From Channallabes apus (lineage: Eukaryota > Chordata > Actinopteri > Siluriformes > Clariidae): a DNA stretch of 64,000 nt. The notes below the pieces were generated by a model. That model saw nothing but the letters and a program-made list of their open reading frames with translations, did no database searches and was not told where the DNA came from. Positions within the stretch are counted from its first letter, which is position 1. The number at the start of each line of letters is the position of its first letter. The position numbers and the translations under genes are program-made. Shown here piece after piece: positions 10,166 through 22,279 of this stretch. The DNA lies in the NCBI GenBank assembly GCA_030522415.1, contig CM060124.1, forward strand, positions 31,547,254 to 31,611,253. Reading direction: 5' to 3'.

Positions 10166-10911
10166 CTGTCTGTATTATCGTCTGCATTAAATTAACCCAG
10201 ACTTTACTTAATGCGCTTCTCATACAAATAAGTTAAGCGATATAACACTCGTATATGAGCATTAGTTCATCTCTGAAGCCAAACTATAACTTACTGAAGC
10301 CCCTCACACACACACACACACACCTCCCCCCCTCCTCCTCCTCCTTAACTGATAAACACTTCTGTGTTGTTATTCAGCTCGTTAACTAAGCGCTCGCGCT
10401 ATCGCGGAAAGTCCTGGACAAAGTGTATAAAATATAAACCGGGTTATGAGCGTTACTAGCTCCTGTACAGCTCCCCTCAGTCTGTGTCCCTCATCAACTG
10501 CATCACATTATATTACAGTCACAGAAATAACCTGCAGATTAACTCTTAACCAGAGAATAAATAAGCGCTGAATTTATCCAGACAACACGCGGTGAGATTC
10601 TCTCAGTATTTACAGAGAACACAAACACTCTTCATCGGGTAGTGCAGCTCTTGTAATAGGGACATTAATAGTATTGTCGAAGCTTGAGCATGTTTTTGAG
10701 TTAAAGTGGAGTGACATTGTGAGTGTGTGACACTGACAGTAAGCTGTAATATTAACTCCAGACTTGGTAAACAGATCATTAAGTTCTCTAAAGTCACATC
10801 TGACCGCTGCTGCTGCTGCCAGTGATATTTAAAACGGCCAATAAAAAACTAAACTGGGAAATAAACTGTAAACTACCCCAAACACATTTTATAAAATAAA
10901 ACATCACTTAC

Positions 10912-10970
10912 CACGAATAGTCCGTTAAGCCGCCATCTTCATCTCTGTAGTTTGGCAGCGTCAGGTCGGC
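10912..10970 (-). other. Possible first exon and promoter of a minus-strand host transcript
   Basis: On the minus strand the sequence GAGATGAAGATGGCGGC lies upstream of a good donor (TTCGTG/GTAAGTG). Both ATGs share a frame that stops after a few codons, so the segment is mostly untranslated or contains a short upstream ORF. It pairs best with the exon candidate at 9763-9853. Confidence 0.3.
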
Positions 10971-11318
10971 GGGGGTGGAGGCGGGTTGTTAAAATCACGT
11001 GATTGCAACTCAGCGCAGCTGGCTTGTTTTAACGTGTTCTTGAGAACGAAGCGCCATCTAGTGGCGGCACCAGGTAAATGAATAAATAGGGCTTGAATGG
11101 GCGTGTTTACTGTGAAATCTTGACACGCCTTTCTGGCAGAAAAGGGAGGGGGGATTACGGCGTGCAAAGGGCAGTCACACGATGTTTGCACGTCATTTAC
11201 ACGACTGTAAAGTTTTTCTAAAGTTTTGTAGTAGAAGAGGCGAGTTGCTCGGTCTGTCCGCTGTGCTTCGGTAAGCTTTTCTGGCGCCAGGAAAGACTCA
11301 GTCAAACACACACACACA

Positions 11319-11750
11319 TGTTCTCTGTCAGAAAGGTCTCTGTTTATTAACAGCAAAAGATAGGGTTTATATATATTTGACCAAACGCCTGGGCTATAGA
11401 CATATGTTACTACAAAGAGCATGAACCATTGTAAATGTCCTGGTGAGATCCTGAAGAATCAAAGGAGAGGAAGATAGAGAGGTGTCCGTGCAGAGACAGA
11501 TCACAAGATGTTGGCTTGAGTTAGGGGGAGAGAGGGAAGGAGACAGAGGGAGATAGAGAGAGAGGGGGAGAGAGAGAGACATAAAGAGAGTATGGGAAGG
11601 TGAGCGTGGGAGCGTTCACACCTTTAAGAACAGATGCAAGAGGAGACAGGAAGATAGCAGCAGGAAAGATTTAACACGTTAGTATCAGATCTATGAGGAA
11701 CAGAACTAGAGAGTAGAAACAGCTCCTTTATATATAATATAATTCTAACA
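11319..11750 (-). mobile_element. Retroviral-type LTR with adjoining polypurine tract
   Basis: Read on the minus strand, a 432-bp segment starts TGTTAG and ends GAACA, so the ends are inverted (TGTT/AACA). It holds a TATA box (TATATAAACC, forward about 11366-11379) and an AATAAA signal (forward about 11341-11348) in the right order. Immediately upstream is a polypurine-rich stretch TTTAAGGGGGCAAC (forward 11751-11764), the usual neighbour of a 3' LTR. No second LTR or coding region was found, so this is a 3' fragment of an endogenous retrovirus or similar element. Confidence 0.6.
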
Positions 11751-12164
11751 GTTGCCCCCTTAAATTCTAAAAGAATTTGTGAATATCAATTAGTTAAACC
11801 GTCTTCGAGGTGATTAAGGTCCTGCACATGAAGAGCCACATAAGAACCATTAAGCAAGGCGGAAACATAACGAGAGATACAGATGTCGCCTTAAAGACCG
11901 CGTGTTTTCCCGCGGGATGCCGCAATTTAGCGCACGGCATGCCGCGACTTGCCGGAGGCAACATTCTGGAATTTTAAATAAATGTGTTGCGCTTCACTGA
12001 ATATCCGCCAGATGGCGCATGGAAGGACTTTATCTAAAAGCCGGACCAAGTACAACAATGAATGTAAGGACGCGGATGAACAGTGCTGAAGCGAACATGA
12101 ATTTTATTTTGTTTTATAATAGATCTTTCATGATGAATGAGTGTATATGTGCTTCACATTATCA

Positions 12165-12215
12165 AACACAGGCAAAGGAGACAGAAATTATTGAGGGATC
12201 CTCTGAAAAAAGTAA
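12165..12215 (+). pseudogene. Fragment of a hAT-element exon
   Basis: The 29-bp string beginning AGGCAAAGGAGACAGAAATT is shared exactly with 31242-31270, where it forms an exon of the hAT element with splice sites. It is preceded by an acceptor-like CAG. No wider element could be delimited. Confidence 0.5.
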
Positions 12216-12589
12216 ACCTAGCTATCGTTCATTTAATGTGTTTTTTTTTCCCTCATTCCATTAGTAAAAAAAATAATTTGCTCTTTTTAACTAAAGTGTC
12301 TAATTTATGCTTATGGGTGAATCTTTTTTTTTTTTTTTTTTTACTTTAGTATAATTCTGTTTACAGCAGTGAAATATTTCATTTTGATCAAGGTACTCTT
12401 ATTAGGTTGAGTGTGATTTGCGCATGCGCAGTCTTTAGACCATAGTTTTGCCGGTATAATTTTATTTCCGCCTCAAACCGGAGCATGACGTTGAAACAAG
12501 TAAGGAAGGATATCAGAACCTGTATTTCAGTTACTGTTAGTTAAAGCCCCTGATTAAACTTAAATCTAATCCATTCACAAAGGACATTT

Positions 12590-14005
12590 CTGCTTCAAAC
12601 CGTGTCACATGACCTCATGACGCAGCATTACCACGGACTGAGTCACATGCGGGTGGAGATTCTCAAAGAAAACTCCTTTAAACCAGGTAAGAAAGCAAAC
12701 TCGTGTCATTTCTATGTTAAATGTATCACTTATATGAGCAAATTCATGATTTATGTCAGGAACAACTACTTTGTAGATTGAGTTTTGTGTCCGTGTTTGC
12801 TACTGTAGCTAAAACCACCTATATTACCTGCATTAGCATTAGCTAACTAACGTGGTGATTTTCAAAAACACCGGAGTTTCTACAGTAAGTCAGCGGCGCC
12901 GAAGAAAATAATTATATTTAAGTACCGTTGGTTAACGATGTAAAAATTAATAGGAAAGTGACGTAAACATAGAACAAGCTAATTTGGAGTGAGTGCTGTT
13001 TGTAGTGTACTGCTTTCTATACTTTATACACACTGTAATTAAGATTTGCTAACATAAGAACTTGAGCCAGTCCAATCTTTGTTTTTACCTTTTTTTTTTT
13101 TTTTTAAGATCAGTAATGAGTTTCTGAGAATTATATCTGCTCCACTTCAAGCAAGATTACTGGTTTCCTTGGACAAGCAACACTACAAACTAATTGAGAT
13201 CATCAGAAACTAGGGAGGAACCCGTCAGAGAGAGAAGACCAGAGATATAATCTTCATCTTCAAGTTCTTGATCTGGTATGTACTCGCTCAAAAGCAGAAA
13301 TTAGCTTGGTGTCAAATGTAATCTTGTGAATGGAAGCCACAGGACCTGAGCAAGGCATCCACATCAAGTTGGCTGTGATGCACTAAATTAAAACATAACT
13401 AGCAGAATAAAACTTTAGTTTAACTTGTTCACAGGTTAGTGTATGCTGTCTGAATACAGGTTTCAATGTCTGCCATGTTCATTTTTTCACGCTTTACAAG
13501 CCTAACATAACCAACAATACTATGTTTGTTTTTATGACCGTAGAGCCTGGAGGTGATTACCTCCTGAAATTAATACTTAAAATAATAAACTTTATCATTA
13601 ATACATAGTGTGTATATGTATGTCAGTTATTTTGGCCTATTTATTGAGCTAATTACATTTATCATGCTGCACCATAATCCTAGGTGTTTTTTTCACTCAT
13701 AGGGAGCATTAAGTGATTTTACATGCATACATCAGACACTGTTTTGCCAAATAGAGCAATTGTCTAACAAATGTCCTTTCTTTTATTAGGTTGTTCAGAA
13801 AGATGAAGCTCAGGCAGAACTTGTGAGGTGCACAATGGCCCTGTTTGTCCTCAGGTAGGAAGAGGACTGTCTTCAGCCTCCACAGGAAATCGGGATTGTG
13901 ACTTATTGAGTTTCCATCAGTCGCACATGAATGTTCCATGTTTTACCTCTGCTGATTTTGTTTCAGGAACATTTTCTAATTTTCTTTTCAGTCCAATTAA
14001 TAAAT
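12590..14005 (+). pseudogene. Exons of a multicopy fish gene of unknown function, degenerate
   Basis: Three exon-like blocks share one strand. The first runs about 12590-12687 with donor CCAG/GTAAGAAAG. The second is 13109-13275, with a polypyrimidine acceptor and donor GATCTG/GTATGT. The third runs from 13790 (acceptor TTTTATTAG) to an AATAAA near 13999. Block 2 reads KISNEFLRIISAPLQARLL and then SLDKQHYKLIEIIRN before a stop. Block 3 reads VVQKDEAQAELVRCTMALF and then VLR before a stop. By recall these resemble a large family of uncharacterised fish proteins; that is an inference. The in-frame stops make this copy a likely pseudogene or non-coding transcript. An inverted copy of block 3 is at 40711-40985. 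Confidence 0.4.
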
Positions 14006-14041
14006 GTATGTTGCAAAGTTGAGTGTTACTATTTGTAATTT

Positions 14042-14175
14042 TATTCATTCATTCATTTTCTATACCGCTTAATCCTGTGTTCAGGGTCGCGGGGGACCTG
14101 GAGCCTATCCCAGGAGACTTCGGGCACTAGGCGGGGTACACCCTGGACAGGGTGCCAATCCATCGCAGGGCACAC
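14042..14175 (-). repeat. tRNA-derived SINE, 3' fragment
   Basis: The reverse complement of the SINE tail and body is present, from the ATTCATTC tail through TTTCTATACCGCTTAATCC to CCATCGCAGGGCACAC. Confidence 0.85.
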
Positions 14176-14649
14176 ATACATTTATGGAGTAATTTATTTT
14201 AGTCGCAGAGTATTTAGTTTGGTTCTTCTTCAGCAGGTTTGACAAGGACAAAATGTACCCATTGCAAAATTAAATTTATGGATAAATGCAGACATCTTTT
14301 TTTTTCCTCTCAATTTCAAATTCAGTTAACAGTGTTGAATGACTGTTGGTGTTTATACATTTAAAAAAAAAAAATCTTATTGTTAACATTTTGGATGAAA
14401 ATATGTTCATTCCACAATAAATGTTTATATAAAGAAATGTGTTTTGAGTGTAAATCAATATGTAATTAAGTTTTTTATGCTTTTATATTTAAATTATGAA
14501 TGCCTTAAATCTTTTTGATGCAACTTAAAAAAAGGTAATTTGCTCAACCATTCAAAAGTGGTTTATATCAAGTTTATAATTTCAGGTTAGATTTAGTAGA
14601 ATATTTACATTAAGTAATATAGCCAACTCATTTATTTCTGGAATTGATG

Positions 14650-14760
14650 CACAGGCTTCATCTTAGGCCTTTTTTTTCTTTCGGTTCTTTCGTTTCTCAG
14701 CGCCGGACTGTTGGATGTCTCTTTCCAGGACCAGGCATATCGTTCAATTATTATAATTCT
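14650..14760 (-). pseudogene. Possible N-terminal exon remnant of a hAT/ZMYM-like transposase
   Basis: On the minus strand an ATG opens MPGPGKRH, and after a frameshift the sequence continues as a basic SGAEKRKNRKKKK stretch. Such starts are known in fish hAT transposases related to ZMYM proteins. The frame is broken. Confidence 0.35.
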
Positions 14761-16165
14761 TTTGGCCAAATACTGTAGGCAGTCGTAACAGAGGTGAGGG
14801 CGCGCGCGTCATCATGTCTGCTTAGCCGACTCTGCGTTCACCGTAAACTTCAATATAGACGTTTATATTTTTGTTTATTTGTATATGTATGTTATTAATA
14901 TTCATTTTTTAGAGATTGTGTGTGTGTGCATGGAGAGTTTGTGTGGATAAGTTTATGTGGATAAGTTGATAAGTGTATGTTGTCAAAGTATTTGTGGACA
15001 TATAATTAGGGAAATTTTTTTTTAATTAAGGATGTCTTGAAACATAATGCAGTAACTCTACAGTATTTATTTGAACATGGTAAAGGTGTTAATGTTTCGT
15101 ACATTCCTTAATTTGTCCTTTCGGTTTGTTTTATGCTTCACTGTTTCAATATACTGTACATACTGTAAAACGTATGGACAACAATGTTCCGGAAGCATTA
15201 TTAAATATTCAATAAGGCACACACACACAATTTAGTTGCAATAAAGTTTTATTAAATATATAATAAAGCAGGCAGTACTGTATATGGCAAATGGTCACTC
15301 AAAATCTTTACAAAAGTAAGAGTATTCATAAATTATTTTTTTTTTTTTTAGAAAAGAGGAAAACTCAATCTTTTCTTTATAAGAAGTTCGTTAATTATGT
15401 CTCTTATTTGCTTGTTGTTGTGGGGTGGAATTTCCTCGCAACAGCATCGGAAAGTGCTTGAAGCAGAATTACCCCATCAGCGAAACCGGTTTGATAACTT
15501 CACACCAAGGATACAGTAGGTGAGAAGGGGGATTACAGTAACGGTTTCTGTGGGTCTTCACCAAGAGGTGATGTGGGTCGCGTTGTATTCAGCGAATCAT
15601 GTTTGCTTCAGCATTGGAAACAATATTGTATTAGGCCAACTTTATTTAAGATTAAAATAATAGTATATAATATATAATTATATATATAATAGTTTATAAT
15701 ATATAAAACATAATGTAAAATAAAATAATATAGAATAAATAAATATATAACATAAATGGCTAATGATAGCAATAAAATCAGACTTTAATAGTTGGATTTG
15801 ATACTTTTATTTTTATTTACTGTATAGACATCTTATTATGCTTTATCTGTTATTAATCTCTTCTTCTTCTTTGTCTTTGGGCTGTTCCCTTTCAGGGGTC
15901 ACCACAGCGAATCATCTGCCTCCATCTAACCCTATCCTCTGCATCCTCTTCTCTCACACCAACTAACTTCATGTCCTCTCTCACTGCATCCATAAATCTC
16001 CTCTTTGGTCTTCCTCTGTTATTAATCTCTCTATTCTCTAATTATGACTTGAATAAATCGGCTCACATCGGAGCGCGCACGGAGCGAGTACTGTAGTCTA
16101 TATATTTGTGTTTGTTGTTTTCCTGGGGGGGGGTGGCGTTTTTATGTCTGCATTTTATCTATAAA

Positions 16166-16166
<1 letters not shown>

Positions 16167-16199
<33 letters not shown>
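16167..16199. repeat. (TG)n microsatellite
   Basis: A pure TG run. Confidence 0.95.
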
Positions 16200-16202
<3 letters not shown>

Positions 16203-16220
16203 GAGAGTTTATGAGTGTGC

Positions 16221-16332
16221 TGCTTTGATGTGCTGGGTATGGCGGGGCGTCGACGGCTGATCAGTGTAAAGTAGCGTACTTTACACACACTGATCAGCAG
16301 TTGACGCCCCGCCGTACCCAGCAGATCAAAGG
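16221..16332. repeat. Long imperfect palindrome (hairpin)
   Basis: The left arm TTTGATGTGCTGGGTATGGC...GGCTGATCAGTGTAAAGTA is mirrored by TACTTTACACACACTGATCA...GCCGTACCCAGCAGATCAAA. The arms are about 50 bp with few mismatches and a loop of only a few bases. A related single arm occurs near 33105-33150, so this may be two copies joined head to head. Confidence 0.85.
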
Positions 16333-16457
16333 GGCAGTTATCGGCTATGACACGTTGAAGGAGAACTTAATAGTGTAAATGTCTGCAACAATCACTGACC
16401 ATTACAATTTTTATTTTTTTTGTAATTAAACACGAAAATAAAATATTAATTATATTT

Positions 16458-16458
<1 letters not shown>

Positions 16459-16519
<61 letters not shown>
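16459..16519. repeat. (AT)n microsatellite
   Basis: A run of about 30 AT units followed by a short CA run. Confidence 0.95.
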
Positions 16520-16532
<13 letters not shown>

Positions 16533-16549
16533 AGGGCGTAGGTTTGCTA

Positions 16550-17650
16550 CCTATGACTCCAACTAATACCCCATCCCCCAATCCCCTTTTCCACCCACCA
16601 ACCCCCAACCCCCTGCCTCATCCACCTACCAACCTCCTACCCCAACTATGTCCACTGAATACATGTTTTTCTTAATATGGTGCGAAATCACTTTACATTA
16701 ATACTAGCAATGCTTTGATTGATATTAATCCATTCGAAATGCAATTCATTAAGTTAAATTAAGGAATAGTGTAAAGTTAAAGGAATGTTTCATAACTGAC
16801 AAAAAGATAGTCTTTAATAAAATAAAAACTATTCTTTATTGAGCCCTAGTGCAAATGAAACATCTCAATCATCTGTATATATATAAAAGTAGATTACATC
16901 TAAACATGAACTACTAGGTAGAGTACCACACAACAGCTCAATGCCTATTGCTCCTATATGAAGGAGACAAAAACATGCCTTCGCCTCTCGTTAACAAAAA
17001 TAAACTGCTGGCATATTTGTTTGACATCAATATTGTCCAGGCTGTTCTTTTTTTCTTCTGATAAACACTAAAGATGATATTTTGTAGAATGCTGAAAACC
17101 TGTAATTATTGATTTACATAGTATTTGTTTTTCCTGCTACGGAACTCAATGTTTTCAGCTTTTTTCCCCAATATCTTATTTTGTATTCAACAAAATAAAG
17201 AAAATCATTAAAGTTTGGAACCACTTAAGGAGTAAATAGTGAGTAAAGTTTTTTTGGGGGTGAACAATGGCTTTGACCCTAACTCTTCCCCTCTGACTGC
17301 ACTAGGACCGGACAGCATTGCCACCTGATGAAATAGCGTGACAAAAAAGTGAAATGTCAGTTCAAAACTTTTGCCAAAAACACTAATGAATCACTTACAT
17401 CCTCAGCCTATCACTCCTCATAATGCTAAATATTAGTATAATCAACATGTATAATACACGCACACATATTATATGTTATATACTGTATAATCAACATTCA
17501 GATTGACCTCCTGTGAACTCGCCTCTTCACCTGAACTACAACATGGCTGATCTGCTTCTGTCCCCTAATTGAAAAACATTGAGGGATTCCTTATGAGCAT
17601 GGACAGAGAATGCCTCAGCCTATTATTGGTAACAATGTTAAATCTCAGGA
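16550..17650. other. No gene seen
   Basis: AT-rich intergenic DNA. The GGGCGTAGGTTTGC string at about 16535 vaguely resembles the hAT terminal sequence at 23042, but no partner end is seen. Confidence 0.5.
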
Positions 17651-17656
17651 CAACTA

Positions 17657-17998
17657 CAGTGGCTTGCAAAAGTATTCGCCCCCCGTGAACTTTTCCACAT
17701 TTTGTCACATTACAGCCACAAACATGAATCAATTTTATTGGAATTCCACGTGAAAGACCAATACAAAGTGGTGTACACGCGAGAAGTGGAACGAAAATCA
17801 TACATGATTTCAAACTTTTTTTTTTTTACAAATAAATAACTGAAAAGTGGGGTGTGTGTAATTATTCAGCCCCCTTTGGTCTGAGTGCAGTCAGTTGGCT
17901 ATAGACATTGCCTGATGAGTGCTAATGACTAGAGAGCACCTGTGTGTAATCTACACTCTCTCCATCGCTGTCTGATATACAGCACAGGTGTTTAGGTT
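17657..17998 (+). mobile_element. Tc1-like element, left-end fragment
   Basis: It begins CAGTGGCTTGCAAAAGTATT after a TA at 17655-17656 and contains CCACATTTTGTCACATTACA, the left terminal region of a common fish Tc1 family (recall). It stops before any transposase coding sequence. Confidence 0.75.
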
Positions 17999-17999
17999 C

Positions 18000-18720
18000 T
18001 GTTACCTGACAAAACAGGATAAACACATGCCATTTAAACAGCAATCATTTTATTTCACTTTTTCTGAGTCTTAGTGTGCAAACCTCGAATCAAATCATTA
18101 ATGTTCGCCAAGTAAGTGAATGCATTTTAAAAACTATTTTTCTGAAGTGGATTGTCTATTGGTGTCAACAAAATTCTAGCCATATGGCAATATTAGTATA
18201 TTAGTTTATCAATTTCTTTCACAATACTGATTTCTGACAAACAGTCACTAGATTAGGAGACTGACAGGGATCATATTTATACTTTTACATTTAGCTGTTT
18301 AATCTGCTGTTAGTTTTACGTCCGTATTCACAGACTATAGCCTGGCCTGCTGTACTGAATGTGAGTCCACTGCATTTGGCGCTGCTTGTGTCTGAACGCA
18401 GCCATAGTCTATCACATGATGGCAGGGAAAGGCACAGCCAATCAAAATGTTCATATGTGTTTTGGGGGCGGGAGGACTCAAGGAACAAATCATGACGTCA
18501 CTCGCTACCTAACGCTGAGAAGGCAAATGAGGATTTTAACAGTTTTTCTCTCGTTTAAAAGTGTTTTTCACGAACTTTTTGAATTAAACAAATAACCTAT
18601 GCAAAATAATCGAGTGTCTTTTCACTTTTTTTTTTATATTTGAAGATAATTCATACGTTTTAAGCCGCTGCAAAAGGCTGGTTTGCTGGGCGAGTACTGA
18701 CATCACGATTACTTTTATTA
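18000..18720. other. No gene seen
   Basis: Mixed unique sequence with no supported ORF. A GC-richer stretch at 18350-18510 could be promoter-like but has no linked exon. Confidence 0.4.
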
Positions 18721-18727
18721 CACCTAC

Positions 18728-19010
18728 ATTTGTTTATTTGTATATGTATGTTATTAATATTATTTTTTTAGAGATTGTGTGTGCGTGCACGGAGAGTTTG
18801 TGTTGATAAGTGTATGTGGATAAGTTGATAAGTGTATCAGAAAGCATTAAAATGTTCATTTGGATTAAACTGACACACACACGTCTGTATACAGTATACA
18901 GTATCAATTACATTTATATCAATTATATCAATTTCACTGAAGCCTATCCCTCGCCATATGACAATTCGCCATTCATTCCCGCATTGATAATCAGCGATAT
19001 TTTATAAGGA
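18728..19010. repeat. Dispersed repeat family, second copy
   Basis: It matches 14870-14975 closely, including the GATAAGTTGATAAGTGTAT motif, then diverges. Confidence 0.6.
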
Positions 19011-19499
19011 GATTTAGGGATTTAGCTCTACTTAATTTTATAACGTTTTAAGAAATTTCATTAGTTCGTTCATTCTATTTGAAGCTTCTGAAGCTTCTGA
19101 TGTTTTTTTTTGGTTTGGTTAGATTAGTTCTGAACTCGCTTCCGTGAAACTATCGCTAAAACAATGTACTGAGCCCTCCTGAGGATATAAAGCTTTATTA
19201 TTGTGTTTGAATAAATATTCAGATCTACCACAGCAGGTAATAAACTATGGTGTGTCATAACCGAAGCAAACACCACGATTATGCCTCGTTTCGTTCGACG
19301 GGAACGTGGTTCACTTGGCCGCGGTGTATTATAAACCTGTGGAATGTTTCACTGTTTATGTTCACATAAGAGTAATAAAAGCGAGTGAAATGTGGAAATG
19401 ATGTGTGGCAACTCAATGAGAACTAAACCAAAGATTTCGGTAACTCCACTGAGTGTAACATCTGCATAGTGACACTGAACATCTTCACTTTTCAACCTC

Positions 19500-19571
19500 T
19501 GAAAAAAAAGCTGTATTTTGTTTGTTTATATTTAGAGTTTTTATAACAGTAGAAGAAGTACGCGCGTGCAT

Positions 19572-19615
<44 letters not shown>

Positions 19616-19845
19616 CCCTGAGCCCTCGGGAAACATCCAATCACCGTCGGTATACAAATGAGTCAAGACGTAGCCTAACGTGGTGTCGTGTCGGATTTCA
19701 GTGGTCACGGAGTGGGAAGACTTTGAAGAAGCTGCAGTGACAGTAAACAGCTGAACAACTTCACTTTTCCGTTTACCTCTGAGGGGAAAAAAAGCTGTAT
19801 TTTGTTTGTTTATATTTAGAATTTTTATAGTAGTAAGAGAAAGTT
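19500..19845. repeat. Local direct duplication
   Basis: AAAAAAGCTGTATTTTGTTT and the following 40 bp occur at 19503-19557 and again at about 19787-19840. A CA microsatellite lies between them at 19573-19612. Confidence 0.75.
19573..19612. repeat. (CA)n microsatellite
   Basis: A pure CA run. Confidence 0.95.
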
Positions 19846-20079
19846 ACAGTTTGTGGTCTGTGTACTGTAGTTCGCACCCTTGTAGAGAATAAATAAATGA
19901 ATAACACCTTCATATCCCCTCTCAAGAGTGTCATAGTCCATTGTTAGTTTTAATGATTTGGCTGAAACTAAATATCACTACATAAGTACCCTAACACCAT
20001 TGATCATGAGTTTCAGCTCAAACTAATTCTATACTTGTAACAGAAAATGTAGATGCAGATTTCAAATGTGTATTTATAT

Positions 20080-20080
20080 A

Positions 20081-20126
<46 letters not shown>

Positions 20127-20147
20127 GTGTGTGTGTGTGTGTGTGTA
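20080..20147. repeat. (ATAG)n then (TG)n compound microsatellite
   Basis: About eleven tetranucleotide units run directly into a TG run. Confidence 0.95.
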
Positions 20148-20194
20148 GGCTCTACGCAGGGGCAAGAGAGGGCAGCGCATCCTCAAATAAATGT

Positions 20195-20302
20195 CTGCAC
20201 ATGTTAATACTGTATATTCCTAAAATGTATATATTACAAGTTGATAAACTGATCTGCGGTAGCGGAAAAATCCGCTGAAAAAAGGACAGGCTGCAGCGCA
20301 CG

Positions 20303-20333
<31 letters not shown>

Positions 20334-21065
20334 ACACACACAGACACACCTCCCTTGAGCCCTCCGTCTGTCGGATTTCAGCGGTCACGGAAAGACTTTG
20401 AAGCAGTTTATATATGAAGCTAAGCTTGAACTTATCAGCATTGTAAATATATAATACTTTTCAAATAAAATCGCTATTACTTTGACCCTGAAGTTTAGTT
20501 TAGCACACACAAAAAACAGAAAAGTCATTTCTGGTAAATCAACGGAATGTGTAGTTTATTTACAGTAATTCATAAAAAAATTTATATACATTGTACAGTA
20601 CACGGTAAACACGGGAAAGATTACAAAATGAAAAAACAAACAGTGTCTACTTTATAAACAGCTTAGTATGTGCGTCGAGATGCTGAAATCCCTTGCATGT
20701 TTTTGCTTCCAAGTGGAGAGATATTTGACCGATAGCCTAGAACAAAAGATCTATAGGTGTGATCACAACCCCCTCCGACCGACCGTGCCATCAATCACTG
20801 ACCACCTCAGAAGTTCCCTCCAATGTATGGCTGCAATACTTGTTTTGCAAGTATTTTTAACACCATTCAAAGGCGTACAAGTTCCATTCAACATATAATG
20901 ATGTCTGCACATGTTAATATATTCCTAAAATTTATATATTACAAGTTGATAAACTGATCTGCAGTAGCGGAAAAATCTGCTGAAAAAAGGACAGGCTGCA
21001 GCGCACACGCACACACACAAAGACACACACACACAGACACACCTCCCTTGAGCCCTCGGTAAACA
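20195..21065. repeat. Direct repeat pair of about 170 bp
   Basis: 20195-20370 and 20900-21060 share TACAAGTTGATAAACTGATC, GGAAAAATC-GCTGAAAAAAGG and CACACCTCCCTTGAGCCCTC, each with an internal CA microsatellite. They are about 700 bp apart in the same orientation. Confidence 0.85.
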
Positions 21066-21194
21066 TCCAAGCACTGAGGCACGCAAACCCCCTGACCACA
21101 ATAAGGTGGCAATCCCTCAGGGGGGGAAGATGAAAAATACAAATGAAATAAATAAAACAAATTAAAAAATATCCTAAATCCAGATTTTATCAAT

Positions 21195-21365
21195 CAACGA
21201 CATAATATTGATCTTAGCTGGATGGTCTAATTCTCAAAACTGTTTAACCTAAAGAAAAACTTAACACACTATAACTAGAATATTTACAAAACTGAAAGGT
21301 TGTCTTATGAATAAAAAAAAAACCTCATAACTCAAAAAGATCATATTATGTTTTTATATATTTTT
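21195..21365. repeat. Repeat shared with 32440-32600
   Basis: ATATTGATCTTAGCTGGATG and the next 130 bp are nearly identical to the block at 32440-32600, in the same orientation. It marks another member of the dispersed family. Confidence 0.8.
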
Positions 21366-21888
21366 TTGATTTTGTTTTATAGTAACTGAACAGCTCTCTT
21401 CTCTAAAATCCACTCCTAAACCACAGTCTCCTATTTCTCTGTGCATGCGCTGCAGCCTGTGAATGAATACACGCAGCGGTTTTACATATTTAAAACGTAA
21501 AAAGGTGTCTACATCATAAATAGACATGAATTAACTATATGTGTGTGTGTGTGCAGGGCCGTGCAGAGACGGTTAAAGGGGCGGGTGCTCAAAGTTAAAA
21601 AAGATAAACATGCTGAATAACAACAACTCACATTCATAACGAATATGGAATTGCATCATACTGTATGACTGTCATCAGGTCGGGACAATGCAAAGCAAAC
21701 GTAGCCTATGTTTTACCTGATGGCGTACAATTCAATTCAATTCAATTCAGTTTTATTTGTATAGCGCTTTTAACAATTGACATTGTCTCAAAACAGCTTT
21801 ACACAATCAAAAGAATTATTTAAGTTTGTATGGAATGTGAATGTGTATGAATCAAAATGTTGCTGTTGATTATAGAAAATTATAGAAA

Positions 21889-22269
21889 TATTCATTCATT
21901 CATTCATTCATTTTCTATACTGCTTAATCCTGTGTTCAGGGTCGCGGGGGACCTGGAGCCTATCCCAGGAGACTTCGGGCACTAGGCGGGGTACACCCTG
22001 GACAGGGTGCCAATCCATCGCAGGGCACACACACATACACACACACCCAATCACACACTACGGGTAATTTTTAGGAACGCCAATTAGCCTAACCTGCATA
22101 TCTTTGGACTGTGGGAGGAAACCGGAGTACCCGGAGGAAACCCACCAAGCACGGGGAGAACATGCAAACTCCATGCACACAGAGATGGGAATCGAGCCTG
22201 GCCGGGGAATTGAACCCAGACCCTGGAGGTGCAAGGCGACAGTGCTAACCACTACACCACCGCGCCGCT
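21889..22269 (-). repeat. tRNA-derived SINE, full-length with target duplication
   Basis: On the minus strand the head GGCGCGGTGGTGTAGTGGTT carries an A box and GGTTCAATTCCC carries a B box. The body has CTCCGGTTTCCTCCCACAGT and the tail is a (GAAT)n run. A perfect 9-bp duplication TTATAGAAA flanks it (21880-21888 and 22270-22278). Confidence 0.92.
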
Positions 22270-22279
22270 TTATAGAAAA

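Larger units (their letters stand above)
14840..16540. repeat. Dispersed repeat family, long copy
   Basis: Segments recur elsewhere. 14870-14975 matches 18728-18837 (TTGTATATGTATGTTATTAA and the GGATAAGTTGATAAGTGTAT motif). 16320-16460 matches 33090-33290. A short LINE-like fragment (GGGGTCACCACAGCGAATCA and following) lies at about 15885-16022. No coding region is present. Confidence 0.55.

Noticed and set aside
10961..11422. 153-codon ORF on the minus strand
   Set aside because: It spans the end of the LTR and flanking DNA and shows no domain.
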